Positions 9,236 through 17,254 are shown, counted from the first letter of the stretch. The stretch is DNA of 64,000 nucleotides from JBBQXK01 sp038209775 (GCA_038209775.1 JBBQXK010000017.1:7234-71233); one strand, 5' to 3'. The notes: a model not told the origin generated them from the sequence alone. Numbers and translations: made by a program.

Positions 9236-10338
9236 GATCCGACCACCCCATGCAGCAGCACGTCCAGCCGGCCCGCCGCCACCGGAAACGAATGCCGCTC
9301 CGATACCCGTGCCCGCGCGGCCTGCCCCATCGCCACGGCCTGCGCAGGATCGGCCAGCATCGCCGCAATGGCCCCGGCATAGGCCGCATCGTCGTCAGGG
9401 GGCACCAGAACACCGGTCAGACCATCCGCCACCACTTCGGGCACCCCTGCGATGCGGCAGGCCACCACCGGCAACCCCGCCGCCTGCGCCTCAAGATACG
9501 CCAGCCCGTAAGCCTCGCCATAACCGGGCCACAGATACACCGCCCCCCGCGCCAACAGTGCCGCCACCCCGTCGCGCGGCAAGAGGCCGGCCCATGTGAT
9601 GCGGCCCGGGGACAAGCCCGCGAACATCTGCCGCACCTCACCCTGCATCGGTCCGCCACCTGCCACGGTCAGGTGCCACGGCCTGTCGCGCAACAACATC
9701 AGTGCCGCCGCAAGTCGGGTATAGCTGCTGAGCTTGTCCCCCGCCCGCATCATCGCGACCGTCACCAGATGGCCCGCCTCGGGCAGGGGCAGTGCGGCAA
9801 AGGGCGTGGTGTCGATGAACGGCGGCAGCATCGCCAATCGCAGGCTTTCGTCCACCGTCAGGAGCCCCGCGTGATCGCGCGCGGTTAGACACAGGTTCAG
9901 CCGCGCGCCCCGCAGCCCCGCCAGCATCACCGCCTGCATCCCGGCCCAGATGCCGGTATTGCGTCGCTGCGAATAGGATGCCTCGCAGGTCACATAGGGC
10001 ACACCGAATTCGGCCGTCAGTGGTGGGCCAAGCAGGTCAGGGGCCTTGTAGTAGGGGTGATAGCAGAACCACAGGTCAGGCCGGTCTCGCCTGCGCCAGT
10101 CGGCGGCAATCCGGGCGCGTTCTGATGCCGCCGCACCCTGCAGCGCGTCCCAACCCGCCCGGTCATCCGGGTCACCGAGATAGGCGCGCAGGTCGGATAC
10201 CACCGTCACCCGGTGCCCCGCCGCCTCCAATGCCGCCACCAGCATGCGCGCCATCAGCCGGTCACCCGAAGGCACCGGGTGATCGGGGGCCTTCAACGGG
10301 GCGTAGAAGGCGATCGACAGTGGGCGAGTAGGGGACAT
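9232..10338 (-). CDS. Glycosyltransferase family 4
   Basis: 368 residues starting at the ATG at 10338 (MSPTRPLSIAFYAPLK). A longer reading to 10656 would cross the ccrM terminator and enter ccrM, so it is rejected. GT-B features are the N-terminal APLKAPDHPVPSGDRLMARM loop and the C-terminal donor site GEAYGLAYLEAQAAGLPVVAC followed by GVPEVVADGLTGVLVPPDD. This pattern (E-x7-E plus GVPE) is standard for GT4. No membrane segment. It is the first gene of the minus-strand block and is translationally coupled to the deacetylase. Sugar and acceptor are unknown. Confidence 0.88.
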   Translation of the reverse strand: MSPTRPLSIAFYAPLKAPDHPVPSGDRLMARMLVAALEAAGHRVTVVSDLRAYLGDPDDRAGWDALQGAAASERARIAADWRRRDRPDLWFCYHPYYKAPDLLGPPLTAEFGVPYVTCEASYSQRRNTGIWAGMQAVMLAGLRGARLNLCLTARDHAGLLTVDESLRLAMLPPFIDTTPFAALPLPEAGHLVTVAMMRAGDKLSSYTRLAAALMLLRDRPWHLTVAGGGPMQGEVRQMFAGLSPGRITWAGLLPRDGVAALLARGAVYLWPGYGEAYGLAYLEAQAAGLPVVACRIAGVPEVVADGLTGVLVPPDDDAAYAGAIAAMLADPAQAVAMGQAARARVSERHSFPVAAGRLDVLLHGVVGS

Positions 10339-10407
10339 GATCGAAAACCCATACCGAACATCGGGATTCGCCGCCATACCGTGGCTGCTTTGGCCCATGG
10401 GTCGCCA

Positions 10408-10422
10408 GTGTGGCCGCCACAC
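10408..10422. promoter_or_regulatory. Palindrome upstream of the glycan operon
   Basis: GTGTGGC-C-GCCACAC forms perfect 7-bp arms around one base. It lies about 70 bp upstream of the glycosyltransferase start at 10338 and just past the ccrM terminator, where an operator for this operon would sit. No regulator gene is adjacent, so the role is a guess. Confidence 0.3.
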
Positions 10423-10423
10423 G

Positions 10424-10455
10424 AAAAAAGCCCCGTCCTGCGAACAGGACGGGGC
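10424..10455 (-). terminator. Rho-independent terminator of ccrM
   Basis: A perfect 11-bp stem, GCCCCGTCCTG (10430-10440) and CAGGACGGGGC (10445-10455), closes on a four-base loop. On the minus strand it is followed by six T (10424-10429), about 60 bp after the ccrM stop. This is the clearest intrinsic terminator in the window. Confidence 0.92.
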
Positions 10456-10460
10456 AAGGC

Positions 10461-10484
10461 GTGCCATGGGCGGAACCATGGCAC
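10461..10484. repeat. Inverted repeat after ccrM
   Basis: GTGCCATGG and CCATGGCAC (9-bp perfect arms, 6-base loop) lie between the ccrM stop and its terminator. It may be a second stem in the 3' UTR protecting the transcript, or a protein site. Confidence 0.4.
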
Positions 10485-10513
10485 AGGCGTCTCGTAACCT
10501 GTGGGGAGTCCGG

Positions 10514-11632
10514 TCAGTTGGCGGGGCGGGCTTCTGCCTCCATCTCGGCGCGGATCTGCTGGCGCAGAAGGTCGATGGGAATCCTCTGTCCCTCGCGGAC
10601 AAAGTGCCAGTAGGTCCAGCCGTTGCATGACGGCGCGCGTTCCAGATGCGCACCAACCTGATGGATCGACCCGGTTACGCCATCGTGGCTCAGCGTCCCA
10701 TCCGCCCGCACCCGTGCCACATGGTTGCGCAGGCCCACCAGTTCCTCACCCGGGCGCAGCATGCCGCGCTCGACGATCTGACCGAAGGGCACACGCGGTT
10801 CGGCCCGTTTCGATCCGGTCACGGCAATCGCCGACGCATCATAGGCACGCACCCTCGCCAGCCGCGCAGCGGCGATCTTGCGATACGTCTCCTCACGCTC
10901 GATCCCGATGAACTGCCGGCCCAGCATCTTGGCCACCGCCCCCGTCGTGCCAGTGCCAAAGAACGGGTCAAGCACCACATCGCCGGGATTGGTGGACGCC
11001 ACCAGCACCCTATGCAGCAAGCTTTCGGGTTTCTGCGTCGGATGCGCCTTGTCGCCCGCGTCATCCTTCAGCCGCTCGTGCCCGGTACACAACGGCAGCA
11101 CCCAGTCCGACCGCATCTGCACGCCGTCATTCAGCGCCTTCAGCGCCTCATAATTGAAGGTGTACCTGGCCCCCTCATCCCGGCTGGCCCAGATCATCGT
11201 CTCATGCGCATTGGTGAAACGTTTGCCGCGAAAGTTGGGCATCGGGTTCGACTTGCGCCAGACGACATCGTTCAACATCCAGAACCCGGCATCCTGCATC
11301 GCCGCACCGACGCGAAAGATGTTGTGATAGCTGCCGATCACCCAGATGGCCCCGTTCGGCTTCAACACCCGGCGCGCCGCTGCCAGCCAGTCACGGGTAA
11401 ACGTGTCGTAGGCCGCAAAACTGGCGAACTGGTCCCAGTGATCGTCGACCGCATCGACAAGGCTGTTGTCGGGGCGGTGCAGGTCACCCTTCAGTTGCAG
11501 GTTGTACGGCGGGTCGGCAAAGATGAGGTCAACACTGCCCTCGGGCAGGCCGCGCATCACCTCGGTACAGTCGCCCCCAAGGATTTCGTTCAGTGGCAGA
11601 CGTGCTGCCTCTGGCGGTTTCGGTCGTGTCAT
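10514..11632 (-). CDS. ccrM: Cell-cycle-regulated DNA adenine methyltransferase (GANTC)
   Basis: 372 residues from the ATG at 11632, which has GAGG about 8 bases upstream. A longer start at 11689 adds residues without homology. The motif order is that of beta-class N6-adenine methylases: ADPPYNLQL (catalytic DPPY) early, then DPFFGTGTTGAVAKMLGR (AdoMet-binding FxGxG) late. A C-terminal extension of about 100 residues, with the stretch HVARVRADGTLSHDG, marks CcrM among this class. CcrM methylates adenine in GANTC at the end of each replication round in alphaproteobacteria. The gene follows rnhB on the same strand, an arrangement common in Rhodobacteraceae. Three GANTC sites lie just upstream, and a strong terminator follows. 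Confidence 0.93.
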   Translation of the reverse strand: MTRPKPPEAARLPLNEILGGDCTEVMRGLPEGSVDLIFADPPYNLQLKGDLHRPDNSLVDAVDDHWDQFASFAAYDTFTRDWLAAARRVLKPNGAIWVIGSYHNIFRVGAAMQDAGFWMLNDVVWRKSNPMPNFRGKRFTNAHETMIWASRDEGARYTFNYEALKALNDGVQMRSDWVLPLCTGHERLKDDAGDKAHPTQKPESLLHRVLVASTNPGDVVLDPFFGTGTTGAVAKMLGRQFIGIEREETYRKIAAARLARVRAYDASAIAVTGSKRAEPRVPFGQIVERGMLRPGEELVGLRNHVARVRADGTLSHDGVTGSIHQVGAHLERAPSCNGWTYWHFVREGQRIPIDLLRQQIRAEMEAEARPAN

Positions 11633-11682
11633 TCTCTGCCTCGTCCCCCGGCGTTGATCCGCCGTTTGTTCGCCCAAAGGAT

Positions 11683-11721
11683 GAGTCAAACACGATTCGC
11701 CGTCAAATTCTTTATTGAATC
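11683..11721. promoter_or_regulatory. Cluster of three GANTC (CcrM) sites before ccrM
   Basis: GAGTC (11683-11687), GATTC (11694-11698) and GAATC (11717-11721) fall within 39 bases, in the gap between rnhB and ccrM. The stretch is AT-rich against its surroundings and probably holds the ccrM promoter. In Caulobacter, GANTC sites in the ccrM leader make transcription sensitive to methylation; the same is inferred here. Confidence 0.6.
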
Positions 11722-12352
11722 AGGGGGTTACAGATTTGTCTTGATACAAGGCCTTGTGGACGGGGGCGAAGGACCGTCTATGGTGAGGGGTCACCCCGAA
11801 ATCTAGAAGGGCGCGGCGGTGTTCGGCGGTGGGATAGCCCATGTTCCGGTCCCAGCCGTACACGGAAAATTGTTGCGCCAAATCCACCATGATCCGGTCG
11901 CGCGTTACCTTGGCAATCACCGACGCCGCCGCAATGGACAGCACACGCGCATCACCGCCGATGATCGCCTCGGCAGGGCAGAGCAGGCCCGCAGGGATCA
12001 TGTTGCCATCAACCAGCACCAGACCGGGGGCAGGCAACCCCGCCACGGCCCGCGCCATCGCCAGATGGCTGGCGCGCAGGATATTCATGTGGTCGATCTC
12101 TTCGACCGACGCAAGGCCCACCCCAACCTCGGCCATATCGAGCAACGCATCGTACAGGCGGTTGCGCGCGCGGGCGGTCAGCGCCTTGGAATCGTTCAGA
12201 CCGGGGGGAATGTGGTCAGGGTCAAGCCGCACCGCTGCCGCCACCACCGGCCCGGCCAGCGGCCCGCGTCCCGCCTCATCCACCCCGGCCACCCGGGGGA
12301 TGCCCCGGGTAAGGGCGGCGGCTTCACGGGTGAAATCGGGGATCGGGCGCAT
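11720..12352 (-). CDS. rnhB: Ribonuclease HII
   Basis: 210 residues from the ATG at 12352 (MRPIPDFTREAAA). A TTG at 12388 would add 12 residues. The RNase HII active site is clear: AGVDEAGRGPLAGPVVAAAV supplies the DEAGRGxxxG motif with two metal ligands, LNDSKALTARAR follows, and LVDGN and KVTRDRIM supply the later acidic ligands. It removes ribonucleotides from DNA by cutting the RNA strand of RNA/DNA hybrids. It sits 87 bp upstream of ccrM on the same strand, and the two may share transcripts. Confidence 0.95.
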   Translation of the reverse strand: MRPIPDFTREAAALTRGIPRVAGVDEAGRGPLAGPVVAAAVRLDPDHIPPGLNDSKALTARARNRLYDALLDMAEVGVGLASVEEIDHMNILRASHLAMARAVAGLPAPGLVLVDGNMIPAGLLCPAEAIIGGDARVLSIAAASVIAKVTRDRIMVDLAQQFSVYGWDRNMGYPTAEHRRALLDFGVTPHHRRSFAPVHKALYQDKSVTP

Positions 12353-12397
12353 TCTGTCAGTCAAACCCGCCCGGGGCCCGAAAGCCAAGCCTGAAAC

Positions 12398-12431
12398 GGG
12401 GCGCAGAGGCTGCCCGTGCCCTCTGCGCCCC
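12398..12431 (-). terminator. Intrinsic terminator-like hairpin
   Basis: GGGGCGCAGAGG (12398-12409) pairs perfectly over 12 bp with CCTCTGCGCCCC (12420-12431). On the minus strand it follows the secreted-protein gene ending at 12474 and is trailed by a short GTTTC tract, so it probably ends that transcript. Confidence 0.7.
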
Positions 12432-12473
12432 GCCCGTCACAGTACCTGCGGGGACAGGCACCGCGATTGGGTT

Positions 12474-13001
12474 TCACCAGTGCCGGTTGCCGCGACGCTC
12501 GGGGCGGAAACCCGCGTCGAACAGGCAGTCCTGGCGATAGACGACAACCTCACGCCCCCGGATACGCACTTCGGCGGCACAGTGGCGCGGCAGGCGGACC
12601 GATACGCCCTCTTGCTGCAGGCAGGGGCGCGAATACCAGACCTCGCGGCGGCCCCGGTCAATCAGCTCGATAGCGCATTCGCGCGGCAGTACGCGGCGCG
12701 CGGGTTCGGGGTGGGGGCGGGGGTTGGGATAGTGGCGGGGGTTGTCGTACACCGGCGGGCGCGGCGGTTGGCCGTGGGCATCATCACCGCCGCCGTCATG
12801 CCAGTTGTTGCCCCGGTTGTTGCGGTCGTCGATGGCCTTGGCGATGATCGCCAGCGCCGCAATCGCCGCAAGCGCCCGGGCCACGTCGTTGTTGTCGGCG
12901 CGGGCGGGCATGGCGGCGGCGGTCATCGCGGCCAGGGCAAGGGCGGCAGCAGCAACGGCTCCTGCAAACCGGCGGCGGGTCTGGGTGTGGGTGCGTTCCA
13001 T
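12474..13001 (-). CDS. Secreted basic protein of unknown function
   Basis: 175 residues from the ATG at 13001 (MERTHTQTRRRF). The upstream in-frame ATG at 13058 would put the basic region far from the N-terminus. A signal peptide is evident: an Arg-rich n-region, a long Ala/Leu core (AGAVAAAALALAAMTAAA) and a cleavage site after MPARA. The mature part has a low-complexity Asn/Asp/Gly/Pro/His segment (residues about 60-105), then a folded C-terminal part with three cysteines and many Arg/Val repeats (RVLPRECAIEL, RLPRHCAAEV, VVYRQDCLFDAGF). The spacing suggests repeated strands with the same Cys position, as in small periplasmic domains. No family is recognised. Its own terminator lies just downstream. 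Confidence 0.7.
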   Translation of the reverse strand: MERTHTQTRRRFAGAVAAAALALAAMTAAAMPARADNNDVARALAAIAALAIIAKAIDDRNNRGNNWHDGGGDDAHGQPPRPPVYDNPRHYPNPRPHPEPARRVLPRECAIELIDRGRREVWYSRPCLQQEGVSVRLPRHCAAEVRIRGREVVVYRQDCLFDAGFRPERRGNRHW

Positions 13002-13192
13002 GGCGAGGGTCCTTTGCGGTGCGGAAGGGGTGGGAACCGGCAGTCCCGGTCGATGCACGAACCCTCGCCCCGCACTGGCGGGACACGCAATATCGCCGGT
13101 CTGCTATGCGATAGCGGCCCGAAATCCTGAGGCTGACATTGAATATCCGCAGGTTTCTCTGCAGATTGGCGAATGCCCGCCCAGATGGAGCA

Positions 13193-13489
13193 ATGGCCGT
13201 GAACCGCATGTTGAACCCCCTTGCCCTTGTCGCTGCAATGGCCTTTGCCTTGCCTGCAAGTGCCGCCTGCTATGCCGATTACAAGGCCAGCAAGGACGAC
13301 CCCCTGCGCCTGCACTATGGCGTGATGGAGGTGCCCGACAGCGCCTGTGACCCCGGTGCTGCCGCGGGCGAAATCCGCGGCCGGTTGCAGTCTGACGGCT
13401 GGAAACTGTTGAACGTGATGTCGGTCTTCGGGCCGGAAGGACTGGACGAAAGGAAAGCCAGTGCAGGAGAATACTTCCTCCGTTACTGA
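13193..13489 (+). CDS. Small secreted protein of unknown function
   Basis: 98 residues from the ATG at 13193, chosen because GGAG lies at 13186-13189; a TTG 54 bases earlier lacks such a site. The signal peptide is MAVNRMLNPLALVAAMAFALPASA, with cleavage before the mature ACYADYKAS. The mature part holds two cysteines (probably one disulfide) and ends in GLDERKASAGEYFLRY. It overlaps the next gene by 29 bases in another frame, so the two are co-translated. Small secreted proteins coupled to a membrane winged-helix protein could be partner sensors, but this is inference. Confidence 0.75.
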   Translation: MAVNRMLNPLALVAAMAFALPASAACYADYKASKDDPLRLHYGVMEVPDSACDPGAAAGEIRGRLQSDGWKLLNVMSVFGPEGLDERKASAGEYFLRY

Positions 13490-14165
13490 CGGGCTGCGCG
13501 CCGGAAACCGGGTTGTCGGCTATGGCATTGCGGCCATCGTCGTCATTCTTCTGGGCGCGGCGGTGCTGCTGTTCCTGAACCTGCCCGACGCAAATGCGTT
13601 CAACGCGCGGGTCGAACGCCTGTTCGTGGAAAACGACGACCTGCGCGCAGGGGCAGAGATCAAGCTCTTGGAAATACTGGCACAATCAGGCAGTGCGTTT
13701 TCCGAGGTGCTGGTCAGTTACCGCACGATCATCTTCGTCTTGCTCGTGTTCGCCACCGCCCTGATGGTGGCGGCACTGGTGTTTCTGGTGACGATCATCG
13801 CCCTCAACCGCCGCATATCGGCGATCCAGCGGTCGGGTATCCAGGTGTCATCCATCGTCATCAGCCGCGAGGCAAGGGCGGTCTACATCAACGACATGGA
13901 GTTCGCGCTGACCGAGTCGGCCCTTGAAACGCTGTCGGTTCTTGCCGAGGCGCGGATGGATGATGACGTGCTGACCGGCGCGCAGATCGAGGCGGTGATC
14001 TCGGGCCGCAACGCTTCTGATTGCGACGAGGCGGCTGGGGCCACGCGGGTCAAAAGGCTGCGCGATGCCTTGGGAAATCAGTTGGTGACCGAGCTTCTGG
14101 TCAAGACCATCGCGCGGCGCGGCTATCTGCTGGCGGTGGGCAAGGACGTGATCCGGATCATATGA
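13461..14165 (+). CDS. Membrane-anchored winged-helix (OmpR/PhoB-type) protein
   Basis: 234 residues, GTG start at 13461 inside the 3' end of the upstream gene. Two hydrophobic segments lie at about residues 20-42 and 88-115, enclosing a periplasmic loop of about 45 residues. The C-terminal third (about 135-232) has the outline of a transcriptional-regulator C-terminal winged helix: FALTESALETLSVLAEA, GAQIEAVISGR, TRVKRLRDALG, then a wing ending RRGYLLAVG, as in the trans_reg_C family (RGxGYxL). No receiver domain is present. The layout resembles ToxR/CadC-like one-component regulators but with the DNA-binding domain at the C-terminus and two membrane helices. The target is unknown. Confidence 0.75.
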   Translation: MQENTSSVTDGLRAGNRVVGYGIAAIVVILLGAAVLLFLNLPDANAFNARVERLFVENDDLRAGAEIKLLEILAQSGSAFSEVLVSYRTIIFVLLVFATALMVAALVFLVTIIALNRRISAIQRSGIQVSSIVISREARAVYINDMEFALTESALETLSVLAEARMDDDVLTGAQIEAVISGRNASDCDEAAGATRVKRLRDALGNQLVTELLVKTIARRGYLLAVGKDVIRII

Positions 14166-14245
14166 CCGGGCGCACCATTGGCAAACCGCCCCGCCTGCCC
14201 CATCTTCCTTTCACTTCTTCTTAACCAGCCCCTTCTTCTGTCCGG

Positions 14246-14286
14246 AAATATCCCACGGGGGGTGCGGGGGGTGTGAAACCCCCCGC
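14246..14286 (-). repeat. Dispersed G/C-rich intergenic repeat, copy 1
   Basis: Read on the minus strand, this matches the element at 60651-60690 over about 40 bases. A 33-base core is identical and ends in GTGG, followed by GATATTT here and AGTATTT in copy 2. Both are intergenic and contain runs of six G and six C able to fold. It resembles the C-rich intergenic repeats common in Rhodobacteraceae, perhaps terminator or mRNA-end elements. Here it lies between the winged-helix gene and msrA. Confidence 0.8.
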
Positions 14287-14316
14287 TCTTGACCGGCGTA
14301 AGGGGGGGCAACGGCC

Positions 14317-14832
14317 ATGACAAGGAAAACGGAAATGGAAACGGCAATTCTGGCGGGCGGGTGTTTCTGGGGCATGCAGGATCTGATCCGCAGGCTGCCC
14401 GGGGTCGCGGGTACGCGCGTGGGCTACACCGGGGGCGACGTGGCCAATGCCACCTACCGCAACCACGGCACCCACGCCGAAGGGATCGAGATCGTGTTCG
14501 ACCCGGCGCGCATCAGCTACCGCGAGATCCTTGAGTTCTTCTTTCAGATCCACGATCCCAGCACGCTGAACCGGCAGGGCAACGACATGGGCGTCAGCTA
14601 TCGCTCGGGCATCTACTATCTGTCCGACGAACAGCACCGCACGGCGCTGGACACGATTGCCGATGTCGATGCGTCGGGTCTGTGGCCGGGGCGTGTGGTC
14701 ACCGAAGTGGTTCCGGCCAGCGATTTCTGGCAGGCCGAGCCGGAGCATCAAGACTATCTCGAGCGGCTTCCGCACGGCTATACCTGCCACCGCATCCGCC
14801 CCAACTGGCGCTTGCCAAAGCGCGCCGCCTGA
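14317..14832 (+). CDS. msrA: Peptide-methionine (S)-S-oxide reductase
   Basis: 171 residues. The signature GGCFWGMQDLI near residue 15 holds the catalytic Cys. Next come VGYTGGDVANATYRNHGTHAEGIEI and FFFQIHDPSTLNRQGNDMGVSYRSGIYY, all conserved in MsrA. It reduces methionine S-sulfoxide in oxidised proteins, with electrons from thioredoxin. No signal peptide, so cytoplasmic. An ATG six codons in (14335) also has an AAGGA-like site. The C-terminal tail is short and lacks a recycling-Cys motif of the longer MsrA forms, apart from the single Cys in YTCHRI, which may resolve the catalytic Cys. A hairpin follows the stop. Confidence 0.95.
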   Translation: MTRKTEMETAILAGGCFWGMQDLIRRLPGVAGTRVGYTGGDVANATYRNHGTHAEGIEIVFDPARISYREILEFFFQIHDPSTLNRQGNDMGVSYRSGIYYLSDEQHRTALDTIADVDASGLWPGRVVTEVVPASDFWQAEPEHQDYLERLPHGYTCHRIRPNWRLPKRAA

Positions 14833-14843
14833 GTGCTATGTAA

Positions 14844-14865
14844 CCGGGCGGCACTTGCCGCCCGG
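14844..14865. terminator. Bidirectional hairpin between msrA and the convergent gene
   Basis: CCGGGCGGC and GCCGCCCGG (9-bp perfect arms, loop ACTT) sit 12 bases after the msrA stop and 12 bases before the end of the convergent gene. There is no T run, so it may end transcription weakly on both strands. Confidence 0.6.
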
Positions 14866-14876
14866 CCAATTCGGGG

Positions 14877-15647
14877 TCAGGTCGACCGCAGCAGAACCTT
14901 GGTCGAATCGACGGCCTGCGACACCCGGGCAAGCTCTGTCATCGTGGTGGGCGAGTTGCCGGCCGACCGCAACAGCGTGGTGGACAACTCCGTGATCACC
15001 GCATCCGCCGCGCGGTTGGCGGCGACGACGCGGTCGGGGGCCACGGCCACGATCGGGCGGGTGGTGGTGCGTTTGACATTGCCCACTTGCGCAGTGCGGC
15101 GGACGGGTGGTTGCCGCGGGTCAGCGTTCTGCTGGGCTATAGCCTGCAGCTTGGCCGAGGCGGCAAGGATTTCGGACTTGGCCTTGCTGTAGTTGCTGGT
15201 TCTGGGCATTTTCTGCGCCATCCGGGCCAACTCGTCGCTGATGCAGTCGATGCGCCAGACGTCCGTATATTGTCCACAATGCTCGACCCCGGTTCCGATG
15301 CTGTCGACCACGATGTCGGTCTTGCCCGGGCCGGACTTGTGAAATGTGGACCCGCTGCCTTCGCATTCGACAAGGATCGGGGCGTTCTCGTCGGGCTGCC
15401 CGAAACCGAAGCCGGTAGTGAAGCTGTCTCCACCGTCACCCTCACCACCGCCAACACTGTCACCGCCGCCCTGATCTTCGTCGCGATTGAAATTATTGTC
15501 GTTGCAGCCCACCATCATCGGTGGCGCGGCTTGTGGCACGAAAACGCGGGTCAGCGTGCCCGGGCCAGCAACGGGGGCTGTAAAGGCGGGCAACGTCGTC
15601 AGGCACAGCGCGGCTGCCCCGGCAACAAAACGTGGGAGTAGCTTCAT
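14877..15647 (-). CDS. Secreted protein of unknown function
   Basis: 256 residues from the ATG at 15647 (MKLLPRFVAGAAALC). Signal peptide with likely cleavage after LPAFTA. After it comes an Asp/Gly/Asn-rich low-complexity stretch (about residues 50-85, with GGGDSVGGGEGDGG), then a cysteine-containing part (ILVECEGSG, GVEHCGQY, WRIDCISDELARMAQ) with three or four Cys. A helical, Ala/Arg/Thr-rich C-terminus follows. DCISDELARMA could be the start of a small helical domain, but no family is recognised. It lies downstream of and on the same strand as the caspase-like gene (51-bp gap), so it may belong to that transcript. Confidence 0.65.
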   Translation of the reverse strand: MKLLPRFVAGAAALCLTTLPAFTAPVAGPGTLTRVFVPQAAPPMMVGCNDNNFNRDEDQGGGDSVGGGEGDGGDSFTTGFGFGQPDENAPILVECEGSGSTFHKSGPGKTDIVVDSIGTGVEHCGQYTDVWRIDCISDELARMAQKMPRTSNYSKAKSEILAASAKLQAIAQQNADPRQPPVRRTAQVGNVKRTTTRPIVAVAPDRVVAANRAADAVITELSTTLLRSAGNSPTTMTELARVSQAVDSTKVLLRST

Positions 15648-15698
15648 CTTGCAATTCCTTTCAAAGTTTCCTCCGGGCACAACTGCCGAAGGTCGGTT

Positions 15699-17174
15699 TC
15701 AAATCTTCAGTCCGAACGCCGCCCGCAGCGCCTTTATCGTTCCCGGGCCGAACGCACCATCCAGCGCACCGGCATAGAACCCGGATTCCGACAACCGGCC
15801 CTGCAGCGCCTTGCGTGTTTCAAGCGTGAACATGTTCGGCTTTTCCGAGAGAATATCAAGCACGTCAGTCGAGCCTGAGCGGAGTGCGTCATACAGGTAT
15901 CCTGCCGCCGCCGCCTTGTCCTTGGTGGGGATCCGACCATCGTCGATCAGGGCGGCAAAGTTGAACAGCGCCTCTGGGTGGCGCAGGTTCGCGGCGCGTT
16001 CAAACAGCTTCAGCGCCGCTTCCGGGTCGGGGGTCAGGCCAAGCCCGCCCTGATAATGCATGAACCCAAGGTCGTTGATCGCCTTGGCATAATCCTGATC
16101 CGCCGCCTGCTGATACAGGTCCAGTGCGCGCGCCGGGTCTGGTTCGACGCCGATACCCTGTTCGTAAAGCTTGGCCAGTTCAAACTGCGCCTCGGGGCTG
16201 CCTGCGGCGGCGGCGCGGGTCAAAAGATCAAACGCCTCTTTCGGATCGAACACCTTTGCCTCGGGGTCAAGGCGCATCTGCGCCAGCCCCAGCATCGACC
16301 GCGTGTCGCCCAGATCGGCAAGGGCGGCAAGCTGTGCCTCCTGCTCGGGGCGGACCTGCGCCCATGCGACGCGGGCATCCGCCACGGGGTCGCCCTGCCC
16401 GTCCCCGGGGCCTGCCAGATAGAACGGCACACCCGACAGCGACCCATAGGTGTTGGGCTCCTGCTGGTTCAGGGTGGCTGCCAGCACCGCATCGCGCACC
16501 TGGCGGAACATCAGGCTGATCTCCAGCCCCGGAATGCGCATCTTGTCGGCAAGCGCGATGGCAAAGGGGCTGTTGCCCGCCAGACCGTCCAGCGCCACCT
16601 GACCGTCACGCGCGGCAAAGGCCACCAGCGTGCCGCGTTCGGGTGACGGCGGCGCAAGGCCGCCGGTCGCAGGGGTGCCAAGTTCACCCGGTTTCGCCGC
16701 AAGGTCCACCGCATCGCCGAACGGGTTATCGCGGCAACTGTCCAGAATCACGATCCGCATCACCCGTGCGCGGTCCACCGTGGCCAGGAAATCGTCCAGC
16801 GATACCGATTGGCGCTGAACATCGCGGACGGTCTGCACGTCGGCATCGACAGGGATCAGATAGTTGGTGCCCTGCACCTCTACTCCGTGGCCGGCATAGT
16901 AGATCAGCGCCAGATCGGCGGTTTCCGCGCGAAAGGCAAAGCGGTCCATCGCCGCGCGCAGGTCCTGATACCCCACATCGGTGACCAGCGTCACCTCAAA
17001 CCCGATGTCGGTCAGGGTCTGGGCGATCAGCCCTGCGTCCTTGACGGTATTGTCCAGCGCGCCGACGGTCCGGTAGGTGCCTTGGCCGATGACCAGCGCC
17101 ACACGGTCGGTCGCCGCTGCGGCCAGCGGCAGCAGCAGAAGAATCCCGCACAGGATGAGACGGACAAAGGTCAT
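15699..17174 (-). CDS. Caspase-like (peptidase C14) protein with Sel1 repeats and PG-binding end
   Basis: 491 residues from the ATG at 17174. A signal peptide (MTFVRLILCGILLLLPLAAA) predicts export. The caspase-like domain (about 24-250) begins RVALVIGQGTY. The catalytic dyad is His96 in YYAGHGVEV and Cys147 in VILDSCRDNPF, both intact. Two or three Sel1-like repeats (about 305-430) include EAQFELAKLYEQGIGV and KAINDLGFMHYQGGLGL. The last about 40 residues, SESGFYAGALDGAFGPGTI, match a peptidoglycan-binding-1 fold. The domain order caspase, Sel1, PG-binding suggests a periplasmic protease tied to the cell wall. It faces the M15-type peptidase on the same strand and lies near an OmpA-kinase pair. 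Its substrate and any self-processing are unknown. Confidence 0.88.
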   Translation of the reverse strand: MTFVRLILCGILLLLPLAAAATDRVALVIGQGTYRTVGALDNTVKDAGLIAQTLTDIGFEVTLVTDVGYQDLRAAMDRFAFRAETADLALIYYAGHGVEVQGTNYLIPVDADVQTVRDVQRQSVSLDDFLATVDRARVMRIVILDSCRDNPFGDAVDLAAKPGELGTPATGGLAPPSPERGTLVAFAARDGQVALDGLAGNSPFAIALADKMRIPGLEISLMFRQVRDAVLAATLNQQEPNTYGSLSGVPFYLAGPGDGQGDPVADARVAWAQVRPEQEAQLAALADLGDTRSMLGLAQMRLDPEAKVFDPKEAFDLLTRAAAAGSPEAQFELAKLYEQGIGVEPDPARALDLYQQAADQDYAKAINDLGFMHYQGGLGLTPDPEAALKLFERAANLRHPEALFNFAALIDDGRIPTKDKAAAAGYLYDALRSGSTDVLDILSEKPNMFTLETRKALQGRLSESGFYAGALDGAFGPGTIKALRAAFGLKI

Positions 17175-17254
17175 CGGGTTCCGTTGTTCATGCAGCGTCA
17201 CAAATCTTAACGCAGACGGCGCGCCGCGCAAAGCCGCCTGCCGTCAAACCTTCG

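Noticed and set aside
10339..10656. N-terminal extension of the GT4 protein
   Set aside because: It would run through the ccrM terminator and into ccrM, and the added residues have no GT-B features.
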